DNA from: a virus
Direction: 5' to 3' (one strand)
IMG/VR virus record: IMGVR_UViG_3300042465_002853
Coordinates: 1-30,563 of that record
Length of the DNA stretch: 30,563 nt
Part shown: positions 10,834-17,707 of the stretch, in pieces
Layout of the letters: each line of letters starts with the position of its first letter
Numbering within the stretch: position 1 is the stretch's first letter
Made by a program: the position numbers and the translations under genes
Notes under the pieces: model-generated
Seen by the model: the letters and a program-made list of their open reading frames with translations, nothing else
Told to the model about the DNA's origin: nothing
Database searches by the model: none

Positions 10834-12744
10834 TTATATTCTTACGAGGTCTCCGTTGGAATAACTTGAAGTTACCGTATATGTTGATCCAGAGATATCA
10901 GAACCTGAAGATATTTCATCTGATACCATATTTAACACACTAGAAGATGGGTCTAATTGAAGATATAAATCTTGCAATCCGATCACATCGTTTGATTTTG
11001 GTGATGCCGAAATTTCGATAATGGATTCTCCTCCAATATTTTTAGAAGTAGAAGTTATATTGACTGGATTTAATATAATTTCTCCACGTTCATAATCAAT
11101 TCTTCCTACATTATTTCTTACAACCGTTGGTGTATTGGTTGAAGTTATTCTAAAGAAAAATATTGATCCTGTTTTTCCATCTGCATTTGGAATATCAGAC
11201 ATATAAACAGTTCCATTTACGGAACTTACAGTAAATCCAGAAGACTTAATATTATATCCACTCATCTTACCAATATGGAATGCATTACCATAGCAAATTT
11301 CATAATCTGCAAATTGATTCAGTGCAGGTCTCATGTCTCTTCTCATAACAATTTTTGTTATGTTTGAAGTAATTGCACTATTACTATCATCAATTAACTT
11401 TAAGAATTTACTATATTTAAATCTCGCACCATATCTGTTCAATTCAGATGAATCAGCATACAAGTTTATATTGTTTGATATGATAGTCTTGAGGTAATCT
11501 GCACTTGGTGTTGCATTTGTATTATAATAAACAGATGAATCAAACTCAACGTAAAGATATTTCAGATCTAAAATCTCAGGAACAATACCTGCAACACTAT
11601 ACTTTCTCAGACTATTGACGATATTTTGTTTTACTTGACTTGAAACAAATGTTCCGTTTATGGGTTTAATTGAAATATAAACCTTTCCAAATCTAGGTGG
11701 ATTTAAATCTTCCCCACCAAAAACAGAGATAGATTCTGTTTCGGGATATATTGTAGGAATTATAGTTTCATAATCTGTTGCGGTTACAGCTCTATTTTGA
11801 GATGCATATATTCTAGGAGCATATTTTTTAATTGAATCTACAGACTCAATATTTTGACCACCTCTAGATTCTGTGTTTGTGGTTAAAAGAGAAATTCCCG
11901 TAGTAACCACACGATTATTATTATCTACAATTCTTCCATTAAAAGTGAAGGATGAAACTCCATTTGCATCTTCACCTGTAGTGGTCACATACGATGCTTC
12001 AATATAGTTTTGATTATCTAGTTTAACTCCAAATATACCATCACCAAAAATAAGTTCATATCTTTGATCTTCTATTTCTTGAATGAAGAAAACTCTAGAA
12101 GTTGAATCGACATCAAGCAAACTAGTAGATAATGTAAACTTACGAGTTACACTACTTGATTGTGTGTTTCTAACTAAAACTGATAATGATTGAGTATCAA
12201 TATCAGAGTTATCTAAAATAAATTTTTGATTTGGATTATTTGAATCAACCGTAAAGGTTTTTACTAAGAAAGTTCCCTCATAAACATCAACATTTTCAAA
12301 TAAGGCAATTCCATTAATAACTGGTTTAGTAACATCTTCTGGAATTGTAAATGTATAACTCTGATTACCAAAAGTACCAGTTGATGTACAAACAGTTCCT
12401 TTCTTAAGGGTCAGTGTTAAAGGTCTTGTTGTAAATCCTGTGGTATCTACAAAGAAAGATATATTTGCTCTTGCTGAGGTTTTAGAACGAGGAACATATC
12501 CAATATTCCTTGCTAAAGAAACAACATTTTCTCTTAGAGTAGCACTGTCAATAAACACCTCATTACTAATCATATTGGTATTATATGATGTAATATAGGT
12601 GTTATATGCTAAGACATCGATAAGAGTAGATAGAGTCGATCCTTCAAAATCATAGTCAGTAAAATTTGAGTTCGATCTAAGGTAATCCTTAATCGAAGTC
12701 TTGATTTGATCGAAGTCTAAATTAGTGAAATTTACTAGTGCCAT
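10834..12744 (-). CDS. 6: gp6, baseplate wedge subunit
   Basis: This 636-residue protein is close to the length of T4 gp6 (about 660). The N-terminus MALVNFTNLDFDQIKTSI, with the following segment on a linear chain, an early YNTY stretch and SLARNIGYVPRSKTSARA, is the typical start of gp6/Baseplate_J-type wedge proteins. In T4, gp6 dimers build the inner ring of the baseplate wedge and join neighbouring wedges. The ATG overlaps the stop of gp25 (TAATG), so the two are probably translationally coupled. The giant structural gene follows after 4 nt. Gene order gp25-gp6-large wedge protein supports the call. No damage is seen. Confidence 0.95.
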   Translation of the reverse strand: MALVNFTNLDFDQIKTSIKDYLRSNSNFTDYDFEGSTLSTLIDVLAYNTYITSYNTNMISNEVFIDSATLRENVVSLARNIGYVPRSKTSARANISFFVDTTGFTTRPLTLTLKKGTVCTSTGTFGNQSYTFTIPEDVTKPVINGIALFENVDVYEGTFLVKTFTVDSNNPNQKFILDNSDIDTQSLSVLVRNTQSSSVTRKFTLSTSLLDVDSTSRVFFIQEIEDQRYELIFGDGIFGVKLDNQNYIEASYVTTTGEDANGVSSFTFNGRIVDNNNRVVTTGISLLTTNTESRGGQNIESVDSIKKYAPRIYASQNRAVTATDYETIIPTIYPETESISVFGGEDLNPPRFGKVYISIKPINGTFVSSQVKQNIVNSLRKYSVAGIVPEILDLKYLYVEFDSSVYYNTNATPSADYLKTIISNNINLYADSSELNRYGARFKYSKFLKLIDDSNSAITSNITKIVMRRDMRPALNQFADYEICYGNAFHIGKMSGYNIKSSGFTVSSVNGTVYMSDIPNADGKTGSIFFFRITSTNTPTVVRNNVGRIDYERGEIILNPVNITSTSKNIGGESIIEISASPKSNDVIGLQDLYLQLDPSSSVLNMVSDEISSGSDISGSTYTVTSSYSNGDLVRI

Positions 12745-13145
12745 TATCGTGTTGGCTGTAATGCAAATGATAATTGTTGCGGTAATACATCAATTCCAAC
12801 AATATAATAATTAATAGTCACATTAAATTCATTATCATCATAATTTGGAGAAACATCAACCGAAATTAAATCAACTCTTGGTTCGTAATTATTGATGGTA
12901 TTAGTGATTTCATCTTTAATCACAGATGCAGAAATCTCATCCATGTTCTCAAAAAGTGTTTGAGATACTCTAGAACCGAGATTTTCGTTAAAAAATCTTT
13001 CTCCGGGAAGAGTAAAGATGAGATTTCTGACTGAACGGGCAATAGCAGTCTCATTTTTAATAGAAATTAAGTCATTATTCAGGGGATTAACCTGAAATGA
13101 CATACTAATGTCTTTGAAACCTCTACTTAGCCGTTCTACTGGCAT
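12744..13145 (-). CDS. 25: gp25, baseplate wedge subunit (lysozyme-like fold family)
   Basis: This 133-residue protein matches the length of T4 gp25 (132). The segment RNLIFTLPGERFFNENLGS followed by SQTLFENMDE and EPRVDLISVDVSP is the conserved core of the GPW/gp25 family. In contractile tails this protein sits in the wedge and primes sheath polymerisation. The ATG at 13145 lies 21 nt after a GATAAATA late-promoter motif, as expected for a structural gene, and the stop overlaps the gp6 start. Confidence 0.95.
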   Translation of the reverse strand: MPVERLSRGFKDISMSFQVNPLNNDLISIKNETAIARSVRNLIFTLPGERFFNENLGSRVSQTLFENMDEISASVIKDEITNTINNYEPRVDLISVDVSPNYDDNEFNVTINYYIVGIDVLPQQLSFALQPTR

Positions 13146-13166
13146 GAAAATATGATAAATCTATCT

Positions 13167-13174
13167 TATTTATC
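13167..13174 (-). promoter_or_regulatory. Late promoter of T4 type before gp25
   Basis: The minus strand reads GATAAATA, matching the NATAAATA form of the T4-type late promoter that is recognised by the phage late sigma factor with its clamp coactivator. It lies 21 nt before the gp25 ATG and overlaps the stop codon of the preceding gene. The same spacing recurs before other genes in this window. Confidence 0.6.
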
Positions 13175-13415
13175 ACCCATAAAGTGGTTCTGTACCGTAT
13201 TCCCAATCATCATAATCATCATCGTTACGAATTTTTGAGTGTAAATCGTTTTGAACCTGAAAATCATGCTTTTTGGGAGTCAAATCATCATTAGAAATCT
13301 CACGAAGCATCTTTTTATCTTTAATTTTCTCAAAAATTCCATAATCTGAAGTTAAATTAGTGGTTCCCCATAGTTCGTACATGTAATTTTGGTCACGATC
13401 TGCTGGTTTTCCCAT
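13173..13415 (-). CDS. Small acidic protein of unknown function
   Basis: This gene encodes 80 residues starting MGKPADRDQNYMYELWGTT and ending in an Asp/Tyr-rich tail (NDDDYDDWEYGTEPLYG). It has no signal peptide, membrane segment or motif that I recognise. Its start overlaps the end of the upstream 232-residue gene by 23 nt, and its stop overlaps the late promoter of gp25. Co-expression with the structural block is likely, but a structural role is only a guess from position. Confidence 0.75.
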   Translation of the reverse strand: MGKPADRDQNYMYELWGTTNLTSDYGIFEKIKDKKMLREISNDDLTPKKHDFQVQNDLHSKIRNDDDYDDWEYGTEPLYG

Positions 13416-14091
13416 TTGTGCTCTCCTGATTTGTTAAATCAGAACTTTTTACGGGGTTGCTATCCCGAATTTCAGTAACTTCGTACATAAAATCATCAGA
13501 TGTTTCAATTTTACGACGATTTTCTACTGAATATTCGGTCAAATCAATCTCATAACCTGGATTTTTGGTAATTCTGTTCTTTGTCCATGCATCATCATAC
13601 CATAATATTTTATTATTAGGGTACGCATAAAAATTACCGTTATCCATCTTAAAGAAATGAGCACATTTATGCTCTGGAGTCTCACTAAAGTTAGTATTCA
13701 GAGTAGATTTTGACTCCCATGACCAATCAAGAGTAAAAAGATATGTTCCTTCATTCTTTTCTCCTCTGTAATTGATAAGTTCGGCACGTAAGTTGGATAA
13801 TCTTGAACGAACTTGAACATCAATATAAGGAGAAAAACAATCCCACCACATACACTCCTCTAATTCAGGAACTGGTGCATCAGGTTTCCAACAAAATGCA
13901 TGAATGGGTCTTCGGGTCCAGTTGACTCCATTCTCTAGAAACGCCTCAAAGAGGGGTACATGCTTCTCTAAGGATGCTACAGAGTGTACGTCACATAAAG
14001 TTACCTCTCCATGACCTTTTTTATGATTAAAAAGGAATTCGTTGCGAATGTAACAAGTAATTGTTGGTAGATTATGATTTAAGTATGCCAT
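13393..14091 (-). CDS. Conserved-looking protein of unknown function, next to baseplate genes
   Basis: This 232-residue protein begins MAYLNHNLPTITCYIRNEF. It is rich in Trp, Cys and His, with WTRRPIHAFCWKPDAP, an ELEECMWWDCFSPY stretch and FTLDWSWESKSTLN, which suggests a compact globular fold. No catalytic signature is obvious. I believe similar proteins sit beside gp25 in many cyanomyoviruses, but I cannot name a family. No Shine-Dalgarno sequence precedes the ATG. The leader is the U-tract of the terminator at 14105-14128. It is not recognisably T4 gp53. Confidence 0.85.
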   Translation of the reverse strand: MAYLNHNLPTITCYIRNEFLFNHKKGHGEVTLCDVHSVASLEKHVPLFEAFLENGVNWTRRPIHAFCWKPDAPVPELEECMWWDCFSPYIDVQVRSRLSNLRAELINYRGEKNEGTYLFTLDWSWESKSTLNTNFSETPEHKCAHFFKMDNGNFYAYPNNKILWYDDAWTKNRITKNPGYEIDLTEYSVENRRKIETSDDFMYEVTEIRDSNPVKSSDLTNQESTNGKTSRS

Positions 14092-14104
14092 AAAATAATA
14101 AAAA

Positions 14105-14128
14105 AAGACAGAGAATAATCCCTGTCTT
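14105..14128 (-). terminator. Rho-independent terminator
   Basis: The minus strand has AAGACAG, a 10-nt loop and CTGTCTT, followed by a run of seven T and then TATTATTTTA. It closes the glycosyltransferase/49-aa/48-aa operon. The T-tract ends directly at the ATG of the next gene (14091). Confidence 0.75.
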
Positions 14129-14138
14129 ATCTATAATA

Positions 14139-14285
14139 TTAACCTTTACCTTGACCACGATACCTTTTCTTTCGACCATTTCGAGAGGTTGCAGAGAGAA
14201 GAGTCCGTGCAGAACGACCTTGACGTGTCTTTTTAGGTGCTCCAGGTTCAAAAATAGTCTTATTAGATCCACCACCTTTAGCCAT
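14139..14285 (-). CDS. Tiny, highly basic protein of unknown function
   Basis: This gene encodes 48 residues starting MAKGGGSNKTIFEPGAPKK and ending KKRYRGQGKG, very rich in Arg, Lys and Gly. The charge suggests nucleic-acid binding, but no family is recognised. The ATG overlaps the stop of the upstream 49-aa gene (TAATG), and a terminator lies 11 nt after the stop. This frame is preferred over the longer overlapping frame 14072-14275 because of the coupled start, the terminator position and the clean basic composition. Confidence 0.75.
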   Translation of the reverse strand: MAKGGGSNKTIFEPGAPKKTRQGRSARTLLSATSRNGRKKRYRGQGKG

Positions 14286-14434
14286 TAGATTTCCTCCAGT
14301 TCTAATTGTTCAATATCAAATTCCTCATCAGTATAATACTTAGAGGATAATTCGTCAAGGACCTCAGCACATTCTTCATATGTAAGGTCCTGATATATCT
14401 TACGTCCTTTGTATAAGATATTAAAGTGTTCCAT
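14285..14434 (-). CDS. Tiny acidic protein of unknown function
   Basis: This gene encodes 49 residues, MEHFNILYKGRKIYQDLTYE at the start and an acidic end (EEFDIEQLELEEI). The start overlaps the stop of the glycosyltransferase gene (TGATG) and its stop overlaps the next start (TAATG), so it is the middle gene of a three-gene coupled operon. The pattern of a short beta hairpin followed by an acidic helix is common in small phage proteins. No function can be assigned. Confidence 0.75.
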   Translation of the reverse strand: MEHFNILYKGRKIYQDLTYEECAEVLDELSSKYYTDEEFDIEQLELEEI

Positions 14435-15201
14435 CAGATCACACGAGTTTTTTCATGTCCCACACGAATACGAGGATCACACCAGATATCAAATCCAGAT
14501 TCTTTTGCATCAAGACAGAATGATACGTCTTCTCCACACATATCTTGAACTGCTCCAGATTCAAAGACTTGCATCTTAGGAGCAAACCAAGGATACTCAA
14601 GATTCTCAAAGACACCCTTCTTAATCAGAACCCAACCGAAACCAGTATAGTCAACAGTAAAAGGTTTACGACGTTTCGAAATACCTTCTACATTCTCATG
14701 ATTCATGACTCCACCATTCTTACGGAAGTCATCTTCTTCCAACCAGTGAGCAACAGATGTCGTATGACCATCTTCAGTTGCATACCAACCTGCTACGATC
14801 TCTTTCTCTTCACCTTCTTCACTCAGTGCAAGATCACACAGTTGCCAGAACTTTTCGGTGTTGAATACGATGTCACTATCAATCCACAGTTGATAATCAT
14901 AATTCAGTTTACCATCCCAAGGAATCTGCTTAGGACCACGGAGAACATTTGCACCAAGAACTTTACAACGAGCAAAGTTCACCATCGAACTATAATCTTG
15001 AGAAATCTGAATGCTCATATTGTTTTGTACAAGATCAAAACAGAGTTGCACAAATGCCTTCAGAAATGTAAATGAGCACCCACGACCAGGAAGACAGAAG
15101 ACAATTGATTTGCCCTTCATTCGTTCCTTAATTGCCTCATAATCCCATTCCGCCTCTTTAGGCTTGGGTGCATTAGCCTTCAAAGTAAATCCTTTTGCCA
15201 T
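14434..15201 (-). CDS. Glycosyltransferase, GT-A-like
   Basis: This 255-residue protein has the layout of a GT-A nucleotide-sugar transferase. It has an N-terminal beta strand with SIVFCLPGRGCSFTFLKAF (32-50) and a DxD metal-binding motif in YDYQLWIDSDIVF (D108, D110). Near the C-terminus GEDVSFCLDAKESGFDIWCD is followed by a His (H249), as in family-2-like enzymes. It may glycosylate phage DNA or virion proteins, or modify a host surface sugar; the substrate is unknown. A sigma70-type promoter (15226-15255) stands 24 nt upstream. The next two tiny genes overlap it. The cupin gene 0.5 kb upstream suggests a small sugar-related cluster. Confidence 0.7.
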   Translation of the reverse strand: MAKGFTLKANAPKPKEAEWDYEAIKERMKGKSIVFCLPGRGCSFTFLKAFVQLCFDLVQNNMSIQISQDYSSMVNFARCKVLGANVLRGPKQIPWDGKLNYDYQLWIDSDIVFNTEKFWQLCDLALSEEGEEKEIVAGWYATEDGHTTSVAHWLEEDDFRKNGGVMNHENVEGISKRRKPFTVDYTGFGWVLIKKGVFENLEYPWFAPKMQVFESGAVQDMCGEDVSFCLDAKESGFDIWCDPRIRVGHEKTRVI

Positions 15202-15225
15202 AAGAAAAAATAACCTTCAAGATCA

Positions 15226-15255
15226 ATTTTAACAGTCTATATATGCTCTTGTCAA
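15226..15255 (-). promoter_or_regulatory. Sigma70-type promoter before the glycosyltransferase operon
   Basis: The minus strand has a perfect -35 box TTGACA, an 18-nt spacer and a -10 box TAAAAT, ending 24 nt before the ATG at 15201. The -35 box overlaps the stop codon of the preceding 63-aa gene. Host-type boxes suggest early expression. Confidence 0.6.
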
Positions 15256-15443
15256 TACGAACCTTCTAAGGAGACTTTCCGGTTCACCATAAGTTCCTCA
15301 TAAGATAAATCATCAATCTCATAATCAGTATGCATAATACCTACCATGTTCTTTAAGGTCTTCCAAGTGACTTCAAATTCTTCTTCTTTGATCGAATGAA
15401 ATAAACAACGATCTTTTGCGTATATGTGATAAATCTTTTCCAT
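15252..15443 (-). CDS. Small protein of unknown function
   Basis: This gene encodes 63 residues starting MEKIYHIYAKDRCLFHSIKE, with an acidic middle (YEIDDLSYEEL). It may be a compact alpha/beta protein; no family is recognised with certainty. The ATG at 15443 overlaps the stop of the cupin gene (TGATG), which is why I prefer it to a GTG one codon upstream. Translational coupling to the cupin is likely. Confidence 0.75.
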   Translation of the reverse strand: MEKIYHIYAKDRCLFHSIKEEEFEVTWKTLKNMVGIMHTDYEIDDLSYEELMVNRKVSLEGSY

Positions 15444-15781
15444 CACTCTACTCTCCCATAATTGTCCTCTAATCTAACAATATCCTCCTCATCACATACT
15501 CCAAGTTGTGTTTCAATCACCGTAATACCGTTCTTCCCTGCTCTGAGACGATGTAATTCTTCCTTCCTTATAAACACACTATCACCAACCTCTAAGGTCC
15601 TTACAGAGTCTTCTAGAGTCAATTCTCCATCACCCTCAACAACTATCCAATACTCTTCCCTATGGAAATGATATTGGAGTGATATTGAGTGATTTGGTGA
15701 GATAATAATTCTCTTTACCTTATAATCAATCTCTTCTAAGATATTCTCAAATAACCCCCATGGGCGAACCTCTGTAGTCAT
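15443..15781 (-). CDS. Stand-alone cupin of the mannose-6-phosphate isomerase type II family
   Basis: This 112-residue protein is nearly a complete match to the C-terminal cupin of bifunctional mannose-1-P guanylyltransferase/mannose-6-P isomerases. It has RPWGLFENIL at the start, KVKRIIISPNHSISLQYHFH with metal ligands H38 and H40, E43 in REEYW, VVEGDGEL, H77 in the EELHRL segment, and ends with EDIVRLEDNYGR. The guanylyltransferase half is absent, so it may act as a free isomerase or epimerase feeding nucleotide-sugar synthesis. A TATAAT -10 box lies at 15814-15819 without a clear -35. Confidence 0.85.
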   Translation of the reverse strand: MTTEVRPWGLFENILEEIDYKVKRIIISPNHSISLQYHFHREEYWIVVEGDGELTLEDSVRTLEVGDSVFIRKEELHRLRAGKNGITVIETQLGVCDEEDIVRLEDNYGRVE

Positions 15782-15839
15782 AAAATTTTTTCCGGGATTT
15801 TTTATCTCACTGCATTATATATCAACACAAACAAAAATC

Positions 15840-15873
15840 CGGCAGTGCCTCCGAAGATCGTGAAGCACTGCCG
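15840..15873 (-). terminator. Rho-independent terminator
   Basis: A 9-bp GC-rich perfect stem (CGGCAGTGC/GCACTGCCG) with a 16-nt loop is followed on the minus strand by GATTTTTGTTTG. It lies between the broken HNH gene and the cupin gene and would stop transcription from the former. Confidence 0.7.
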
Positions 15874-15928
15874 TGGATATCGTATTAACCAACCTTCCAG
15901 AAGTTCCAATAAGGGGTTTTACGTCTTC

Positions 15929-16173
15929 TCATCTATTTGCTCTGTTTGTTTTTCTATCACACCATCTCAGATTATTTGCATTATTATTGAGTTTATTTCT
16001 ATCAATATGATCGACGAGGCATATTGTCGAGTATATGCTCCCCCTCTAAGAAATTGTTTAACTTCCACTAAGTCCTTCCTATCTTTCCCGTCAAAAAATT
16101 TATGAGGTTCTCTATAAACTTTACCATCCTCAGAGACATAATATCCATCGAACCTTGTTGGATGTTTTTTCAT
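15929..16173 (-). pseudogene. Decayed HNH homing endonuclease
   Basis: The first frame encodes KKHPTRFDGYYVSEDGKVYR and continues to LRGGAYTRQYAS, the usual N-terminus of NUMOD/HNH phage endonucleases (GYYVSEDGKVY). It then runs into another frame, where VDHIDRNKLNNNANNLRW CDRKTNRANR is encoded. That is the HNH catalytic motif with its His and Asn residues. The two halves are in different frames (total length 245 nt, not a multiple of three). The usual segment between them, containing HRLVAE, is missing. An internal deletion plus frameshift near 16020 explains both. The product is probably inactive, and a terminator follows. Confidence 0.75.
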
Positions 16174-16372
16174 ACCGGAATTTTTTTTATGAGAGTGATA
16201 GATAGGTCGAAAAAGACATACAGTGTAGGTTGCAGGGACCCATCGTTTTTATATAACCCCCCGTTACGCCCGCAGGGCACATAACCGCAACCGCATAATA
16301 ACTGCTGATCACGCATAACGAATATCATAACACATAAGGGTGCTAAGTGTCAACCCAACACCCCTAAGATCA
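16174..16372. other. Gap without a supported gene, with a short GC-rich patch
   Basis: No convincing gene was found. A GC-rich patch at about 16256-16285 contains a small hairpin: GTTA, C, then GCCC-GCA-GGGC, with TAAC closing the outer stem. It differs from the AT-rich surroundings. A 31-codon minus-strand frame crosses it but has no ribosome site or recognisable content. At 16337-16363 an imperfect 7-bp inverted repeat follows the stop of the 47-aa gene and lacks a T-tract. Confidence 0.4.
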
Positions 16373-16516
16373 TCAGAACTCGATCACATCAAGAGTCGGC
16401 ATGTTGTCGGCATCAGTGTCACTCACTGTGGTCTCACTGATAGTATCAAGGATCGAGAGAATCTCAGAACCAGTGTTACCCTTGGACAGCAGGGAGATGA
16501 GAACTTGCTTGGACAT
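16373..16516 (-). CDS. Small protein of unknown function, cyanophage type
   Basis: This gene encodes 47 residues, MSKQVLISLLSKGNTGSEIL followed by SILDTI and an acidic tail. It resembles a family of roughly 50-residue proteins that I recall as common in marine cyanophages: an amphipathic helical N-terminus, a Gly-Asn turn and an ILSILD helix. The function is unknown. No Shine-Dalgarno sequence is seen. It follows the 78-aa gene in the same direction and is too short for usual ORF cutoffs. Confidence 0.75.
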   Translation of the reverse strand: MSKQVLISLLSKGNTGSEILSILDTISETTVSDTDADNMPTLDVIEF

Positions 16517-16589
16517 AATAACGAAGAAAAGTGTTGTGAACTGTGTGTGGTTAGTTTAGAGTCATGCCCAGGACTTAGGTGTTAACGAC

Positions 16590-16826
16590 TCAGAGATCTT
16601 GCATCATTTCGTTGATCTTAAGTCCGTCGATCTTTGCGTCGTCCCACTTAACACCGTCAGGGGTCTCTGTGGAACCACAATCATACAGAAGACTCACGAG
16701 TTCCTGATAGTTAGTGCAGGTACGAGCAGAATAATAAAGACTCTCATCATTTTGGATCCAGAGTGCTACATTCCAGGTCTCGTAGTTAGCATAACCGTTG
16801 TAGGTAGTTTCGAGAGTGGCAGTCAT
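16590..16826 (-). CDS. Small DUF7249-like protein
   Basis: This gene encodes 78 residues. The segment NGYANYETWNVALWIQNDES (9-28) carries the YETWNVALW.NDE motif of a small domain found in many phages and plasmids (I recall it as DUF7249). The rest is acidic. The function is unknown. It is the first gene after copy 1 of the nine-copy hairpin element, with a 24-nt leader lacking a Shine-Dalgarno sequence. It is probably the first cistron of a short early unit that continues into the 47-aa gene. Confidence 0.8.
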   Translation of the reverse strand: MTATLETTYNGYANYETWNVALWIQNDESLYYSARTCTNYQELVSLLYDCGSTETPDGVKWDDAKIDGLKINEMMQDL

Positions 16827-16850
16827 TTAGTGGGTTTCGGTTGTCCTTAC

Positions 16851-16880
16851 ACTATAGGGACACTTTGGAAGTCCCCCCTT
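16851..16880 (-). repeat. Intergenic hairpin element, copy 1
   Basis: Read on the minus strand, the element is GGGGGGAC, four variable bases (here TTCC), AAAGTGTCCC, then TATAGT. GGGAC pairs with GTCCC to form a hairpin with a 9-nt loop. Nine copies occur in this window, all between genes and all in the direction of transcription. Here the stop of the HNH gene (TGA) lies 2 nt before the G-run, and the next ATG is 24 nt after TATAGT. Confidence 0.9.
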
Positions 16881-17306
16881 TCAGTTACCTACTCTATCAC
16901 TGATGTCACTTAAGACCTGCAATACGACCTCACAACTATCCTTACCGTTCTCCTCTAAATGTTGCATAAGGTCTTGCAGTTGTGGTAGAACTTTGGTAAC
17001 ACTTTCTGGCACCCTTATCATCACTCCTGAGCCCAGATCTTTATACTTTAGAGGTCTCCCTCCAGCAATAGTTTTGGGACGAAACTTCAGGTCTTTTTTA
17101 CTCTTTTCGATGTGGCACTTGTTACATAAGAGTTGACACTTTGATAACTCTTCCTCCAAGACTTCCTTAGGTTTATGATACCCAGAAGAAATATTAAATG
17201 ACTTTGTGGAAGGGTCAATATGGTCGAACTCTAATGTTTCTGTGCAACCACATTCTACACACTTTCCACCTAGTTTTTCGATGAGTATTTCTCTAAAATA
17301 GTTCAT
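16881..17306 (-). CDS. HNH endonuclease with a C-terminal extension
   Basis: This 141-residue protein begins with a zinc-ribbon HNH nuclease: C16-x2-C19, the catalytic pair in EFDHIDPSTKSFN (D28-H29), and LLCNKCHIEKSKKD (C61, C64, H65). The nuclease domain ends near residue 75. A second part carries GSGVMIRVPESVTKVLPQL and a helical tail, which resembles the RVP-type DNA-binding segments of cyanobacterial proteins. It is most likely a free-standing homing endonuclease. A 17-bp perfect inverted repeat sits 5 nt before the ATG with a TATAAT box inside its loop, suggesting leader-based control. The 3' end abuts hairpin element copy 1. Confidence 0.85.
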   Translation of the reverse strand: MNYFREILIEKLGGKCVECGCTETLEFDHIDPSTKSFNISSGYHKPKEVLEEELSKCQLLCNKCHIEKSKKDLKFRPKTIAGGRPLKYKDLGSGVMIRVPESVTKVLPQLQDLMQHLEENGKDSCEVVLQVLSDISDRVGN

Positions 17307-17311
17307 AGGTA

Positions 17312-17369
17312 TTTTGATAGCACATTACCTCATTATATAGGTGTTTTAAGATGTAATGTGCTATCAAAA
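17312..17369 (-). repeat. 17-bp perfect inverted repeat before the HNH gene, with an internal -10 box
   Basis: TTTTGATAGCACATTAC at 17312-17328 is perfectly complementary to 17353-17369, with a 24-nt loop. On the coding strand the loop reads CACCTATATAATGAG, containing TATAAT. The downstream arm ends 5 nt before the HNH ATG. Read-through RNA would fold into a long hairpin at the start site. RNA started from the loop would lack the first arm. There is no T-tract after it, so it is not a typical terminator. Confidence 0.85.
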
Positions 17370-17403
17370 CTAAACTGCCTTATTTGGTATAAAATGACAC
17401 AGA

Positions 17404-17577
17404 TTACCAACGATCAGGAGTACTTAGGTCCTCTACATAAGCATCACAGTGTTCAGCAGGTTCTAGGTTCAATACCTTATCCCACTGAATCTGGTGAGGA
17501 TTCATGTCACTGAAAACCTCAAGATCCAAAGTTACACGATAACGAACCTTCTGTGCCTGATGATACGCAACTGACAT
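17404..17577 (-). CDS. Small protein of unknown function, cyanophage type
   Basis: This gene encodes 57 residues, starting MSVAYHQAQKVRYRVTLDLE and ending VEDLSTPDRW. It has a beta-strand-rich centre (VRYRVTLDLEV) and an acidic end. It looks like a small protein that I associate with cyanophage accessory regions; its function is unknown. A good Shine-Dalgarno sequence (CAGGAG) stands 7 nt before the ATG and a full sigma70 promoter (17605-17633) precedes it, so this is a well-expressed early gene. Confidence 0.8.
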   Translation of the reverse strand: MSVAYHQAQKVRYRVTLDLEVFSDMNPHQIQWDKVLNLEPAEHCDAYVEDLSTPDRW

Positions 17578-17604
17578 AAGTGTGCTCCTGAGGTGTATGT
17601 GAAT

Positions 17605-17633
17605 ACTATAAGATGTCTGAGGGTCTGTGTCAA
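17605..17633 (-). promoter_or_regulatory. Strong sigma70-type promoter
   Basis: The minus strand has TTGACA, a 17-nt spacer and TATAGT, ending 27 nt before the ATG of the 57-aa gene. This is a textbook host-type promoter and probably early. It shows that TATAGT, the same hexamer as in the nine-copy hairpin element, can serve as a -10 box here. Confidence 0.8.
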
Positions 17634-17707
17634 CTGGTGTGGGTGTATTTATTGGAAATCCTTATGGTTTTGGGGGAGGATGTGTGGGATTTCTGATGTT
17701 CCCGTGG

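Noticed and set aside
14072-14275. Minus-strand 67-residue frame
   Set aside because: It overlaps the 48-aa basic gene in another frame, crosses the terminator and runs into the next gene. The 48-aa frame has coupled start, stop and terminator in place.
17312-17369. The 17-bp inverted repeat as a terminator or a transposon end
   Set aside because: There is no T-tract after the stem in the direction of transcription, and no second copy or transposase is present.
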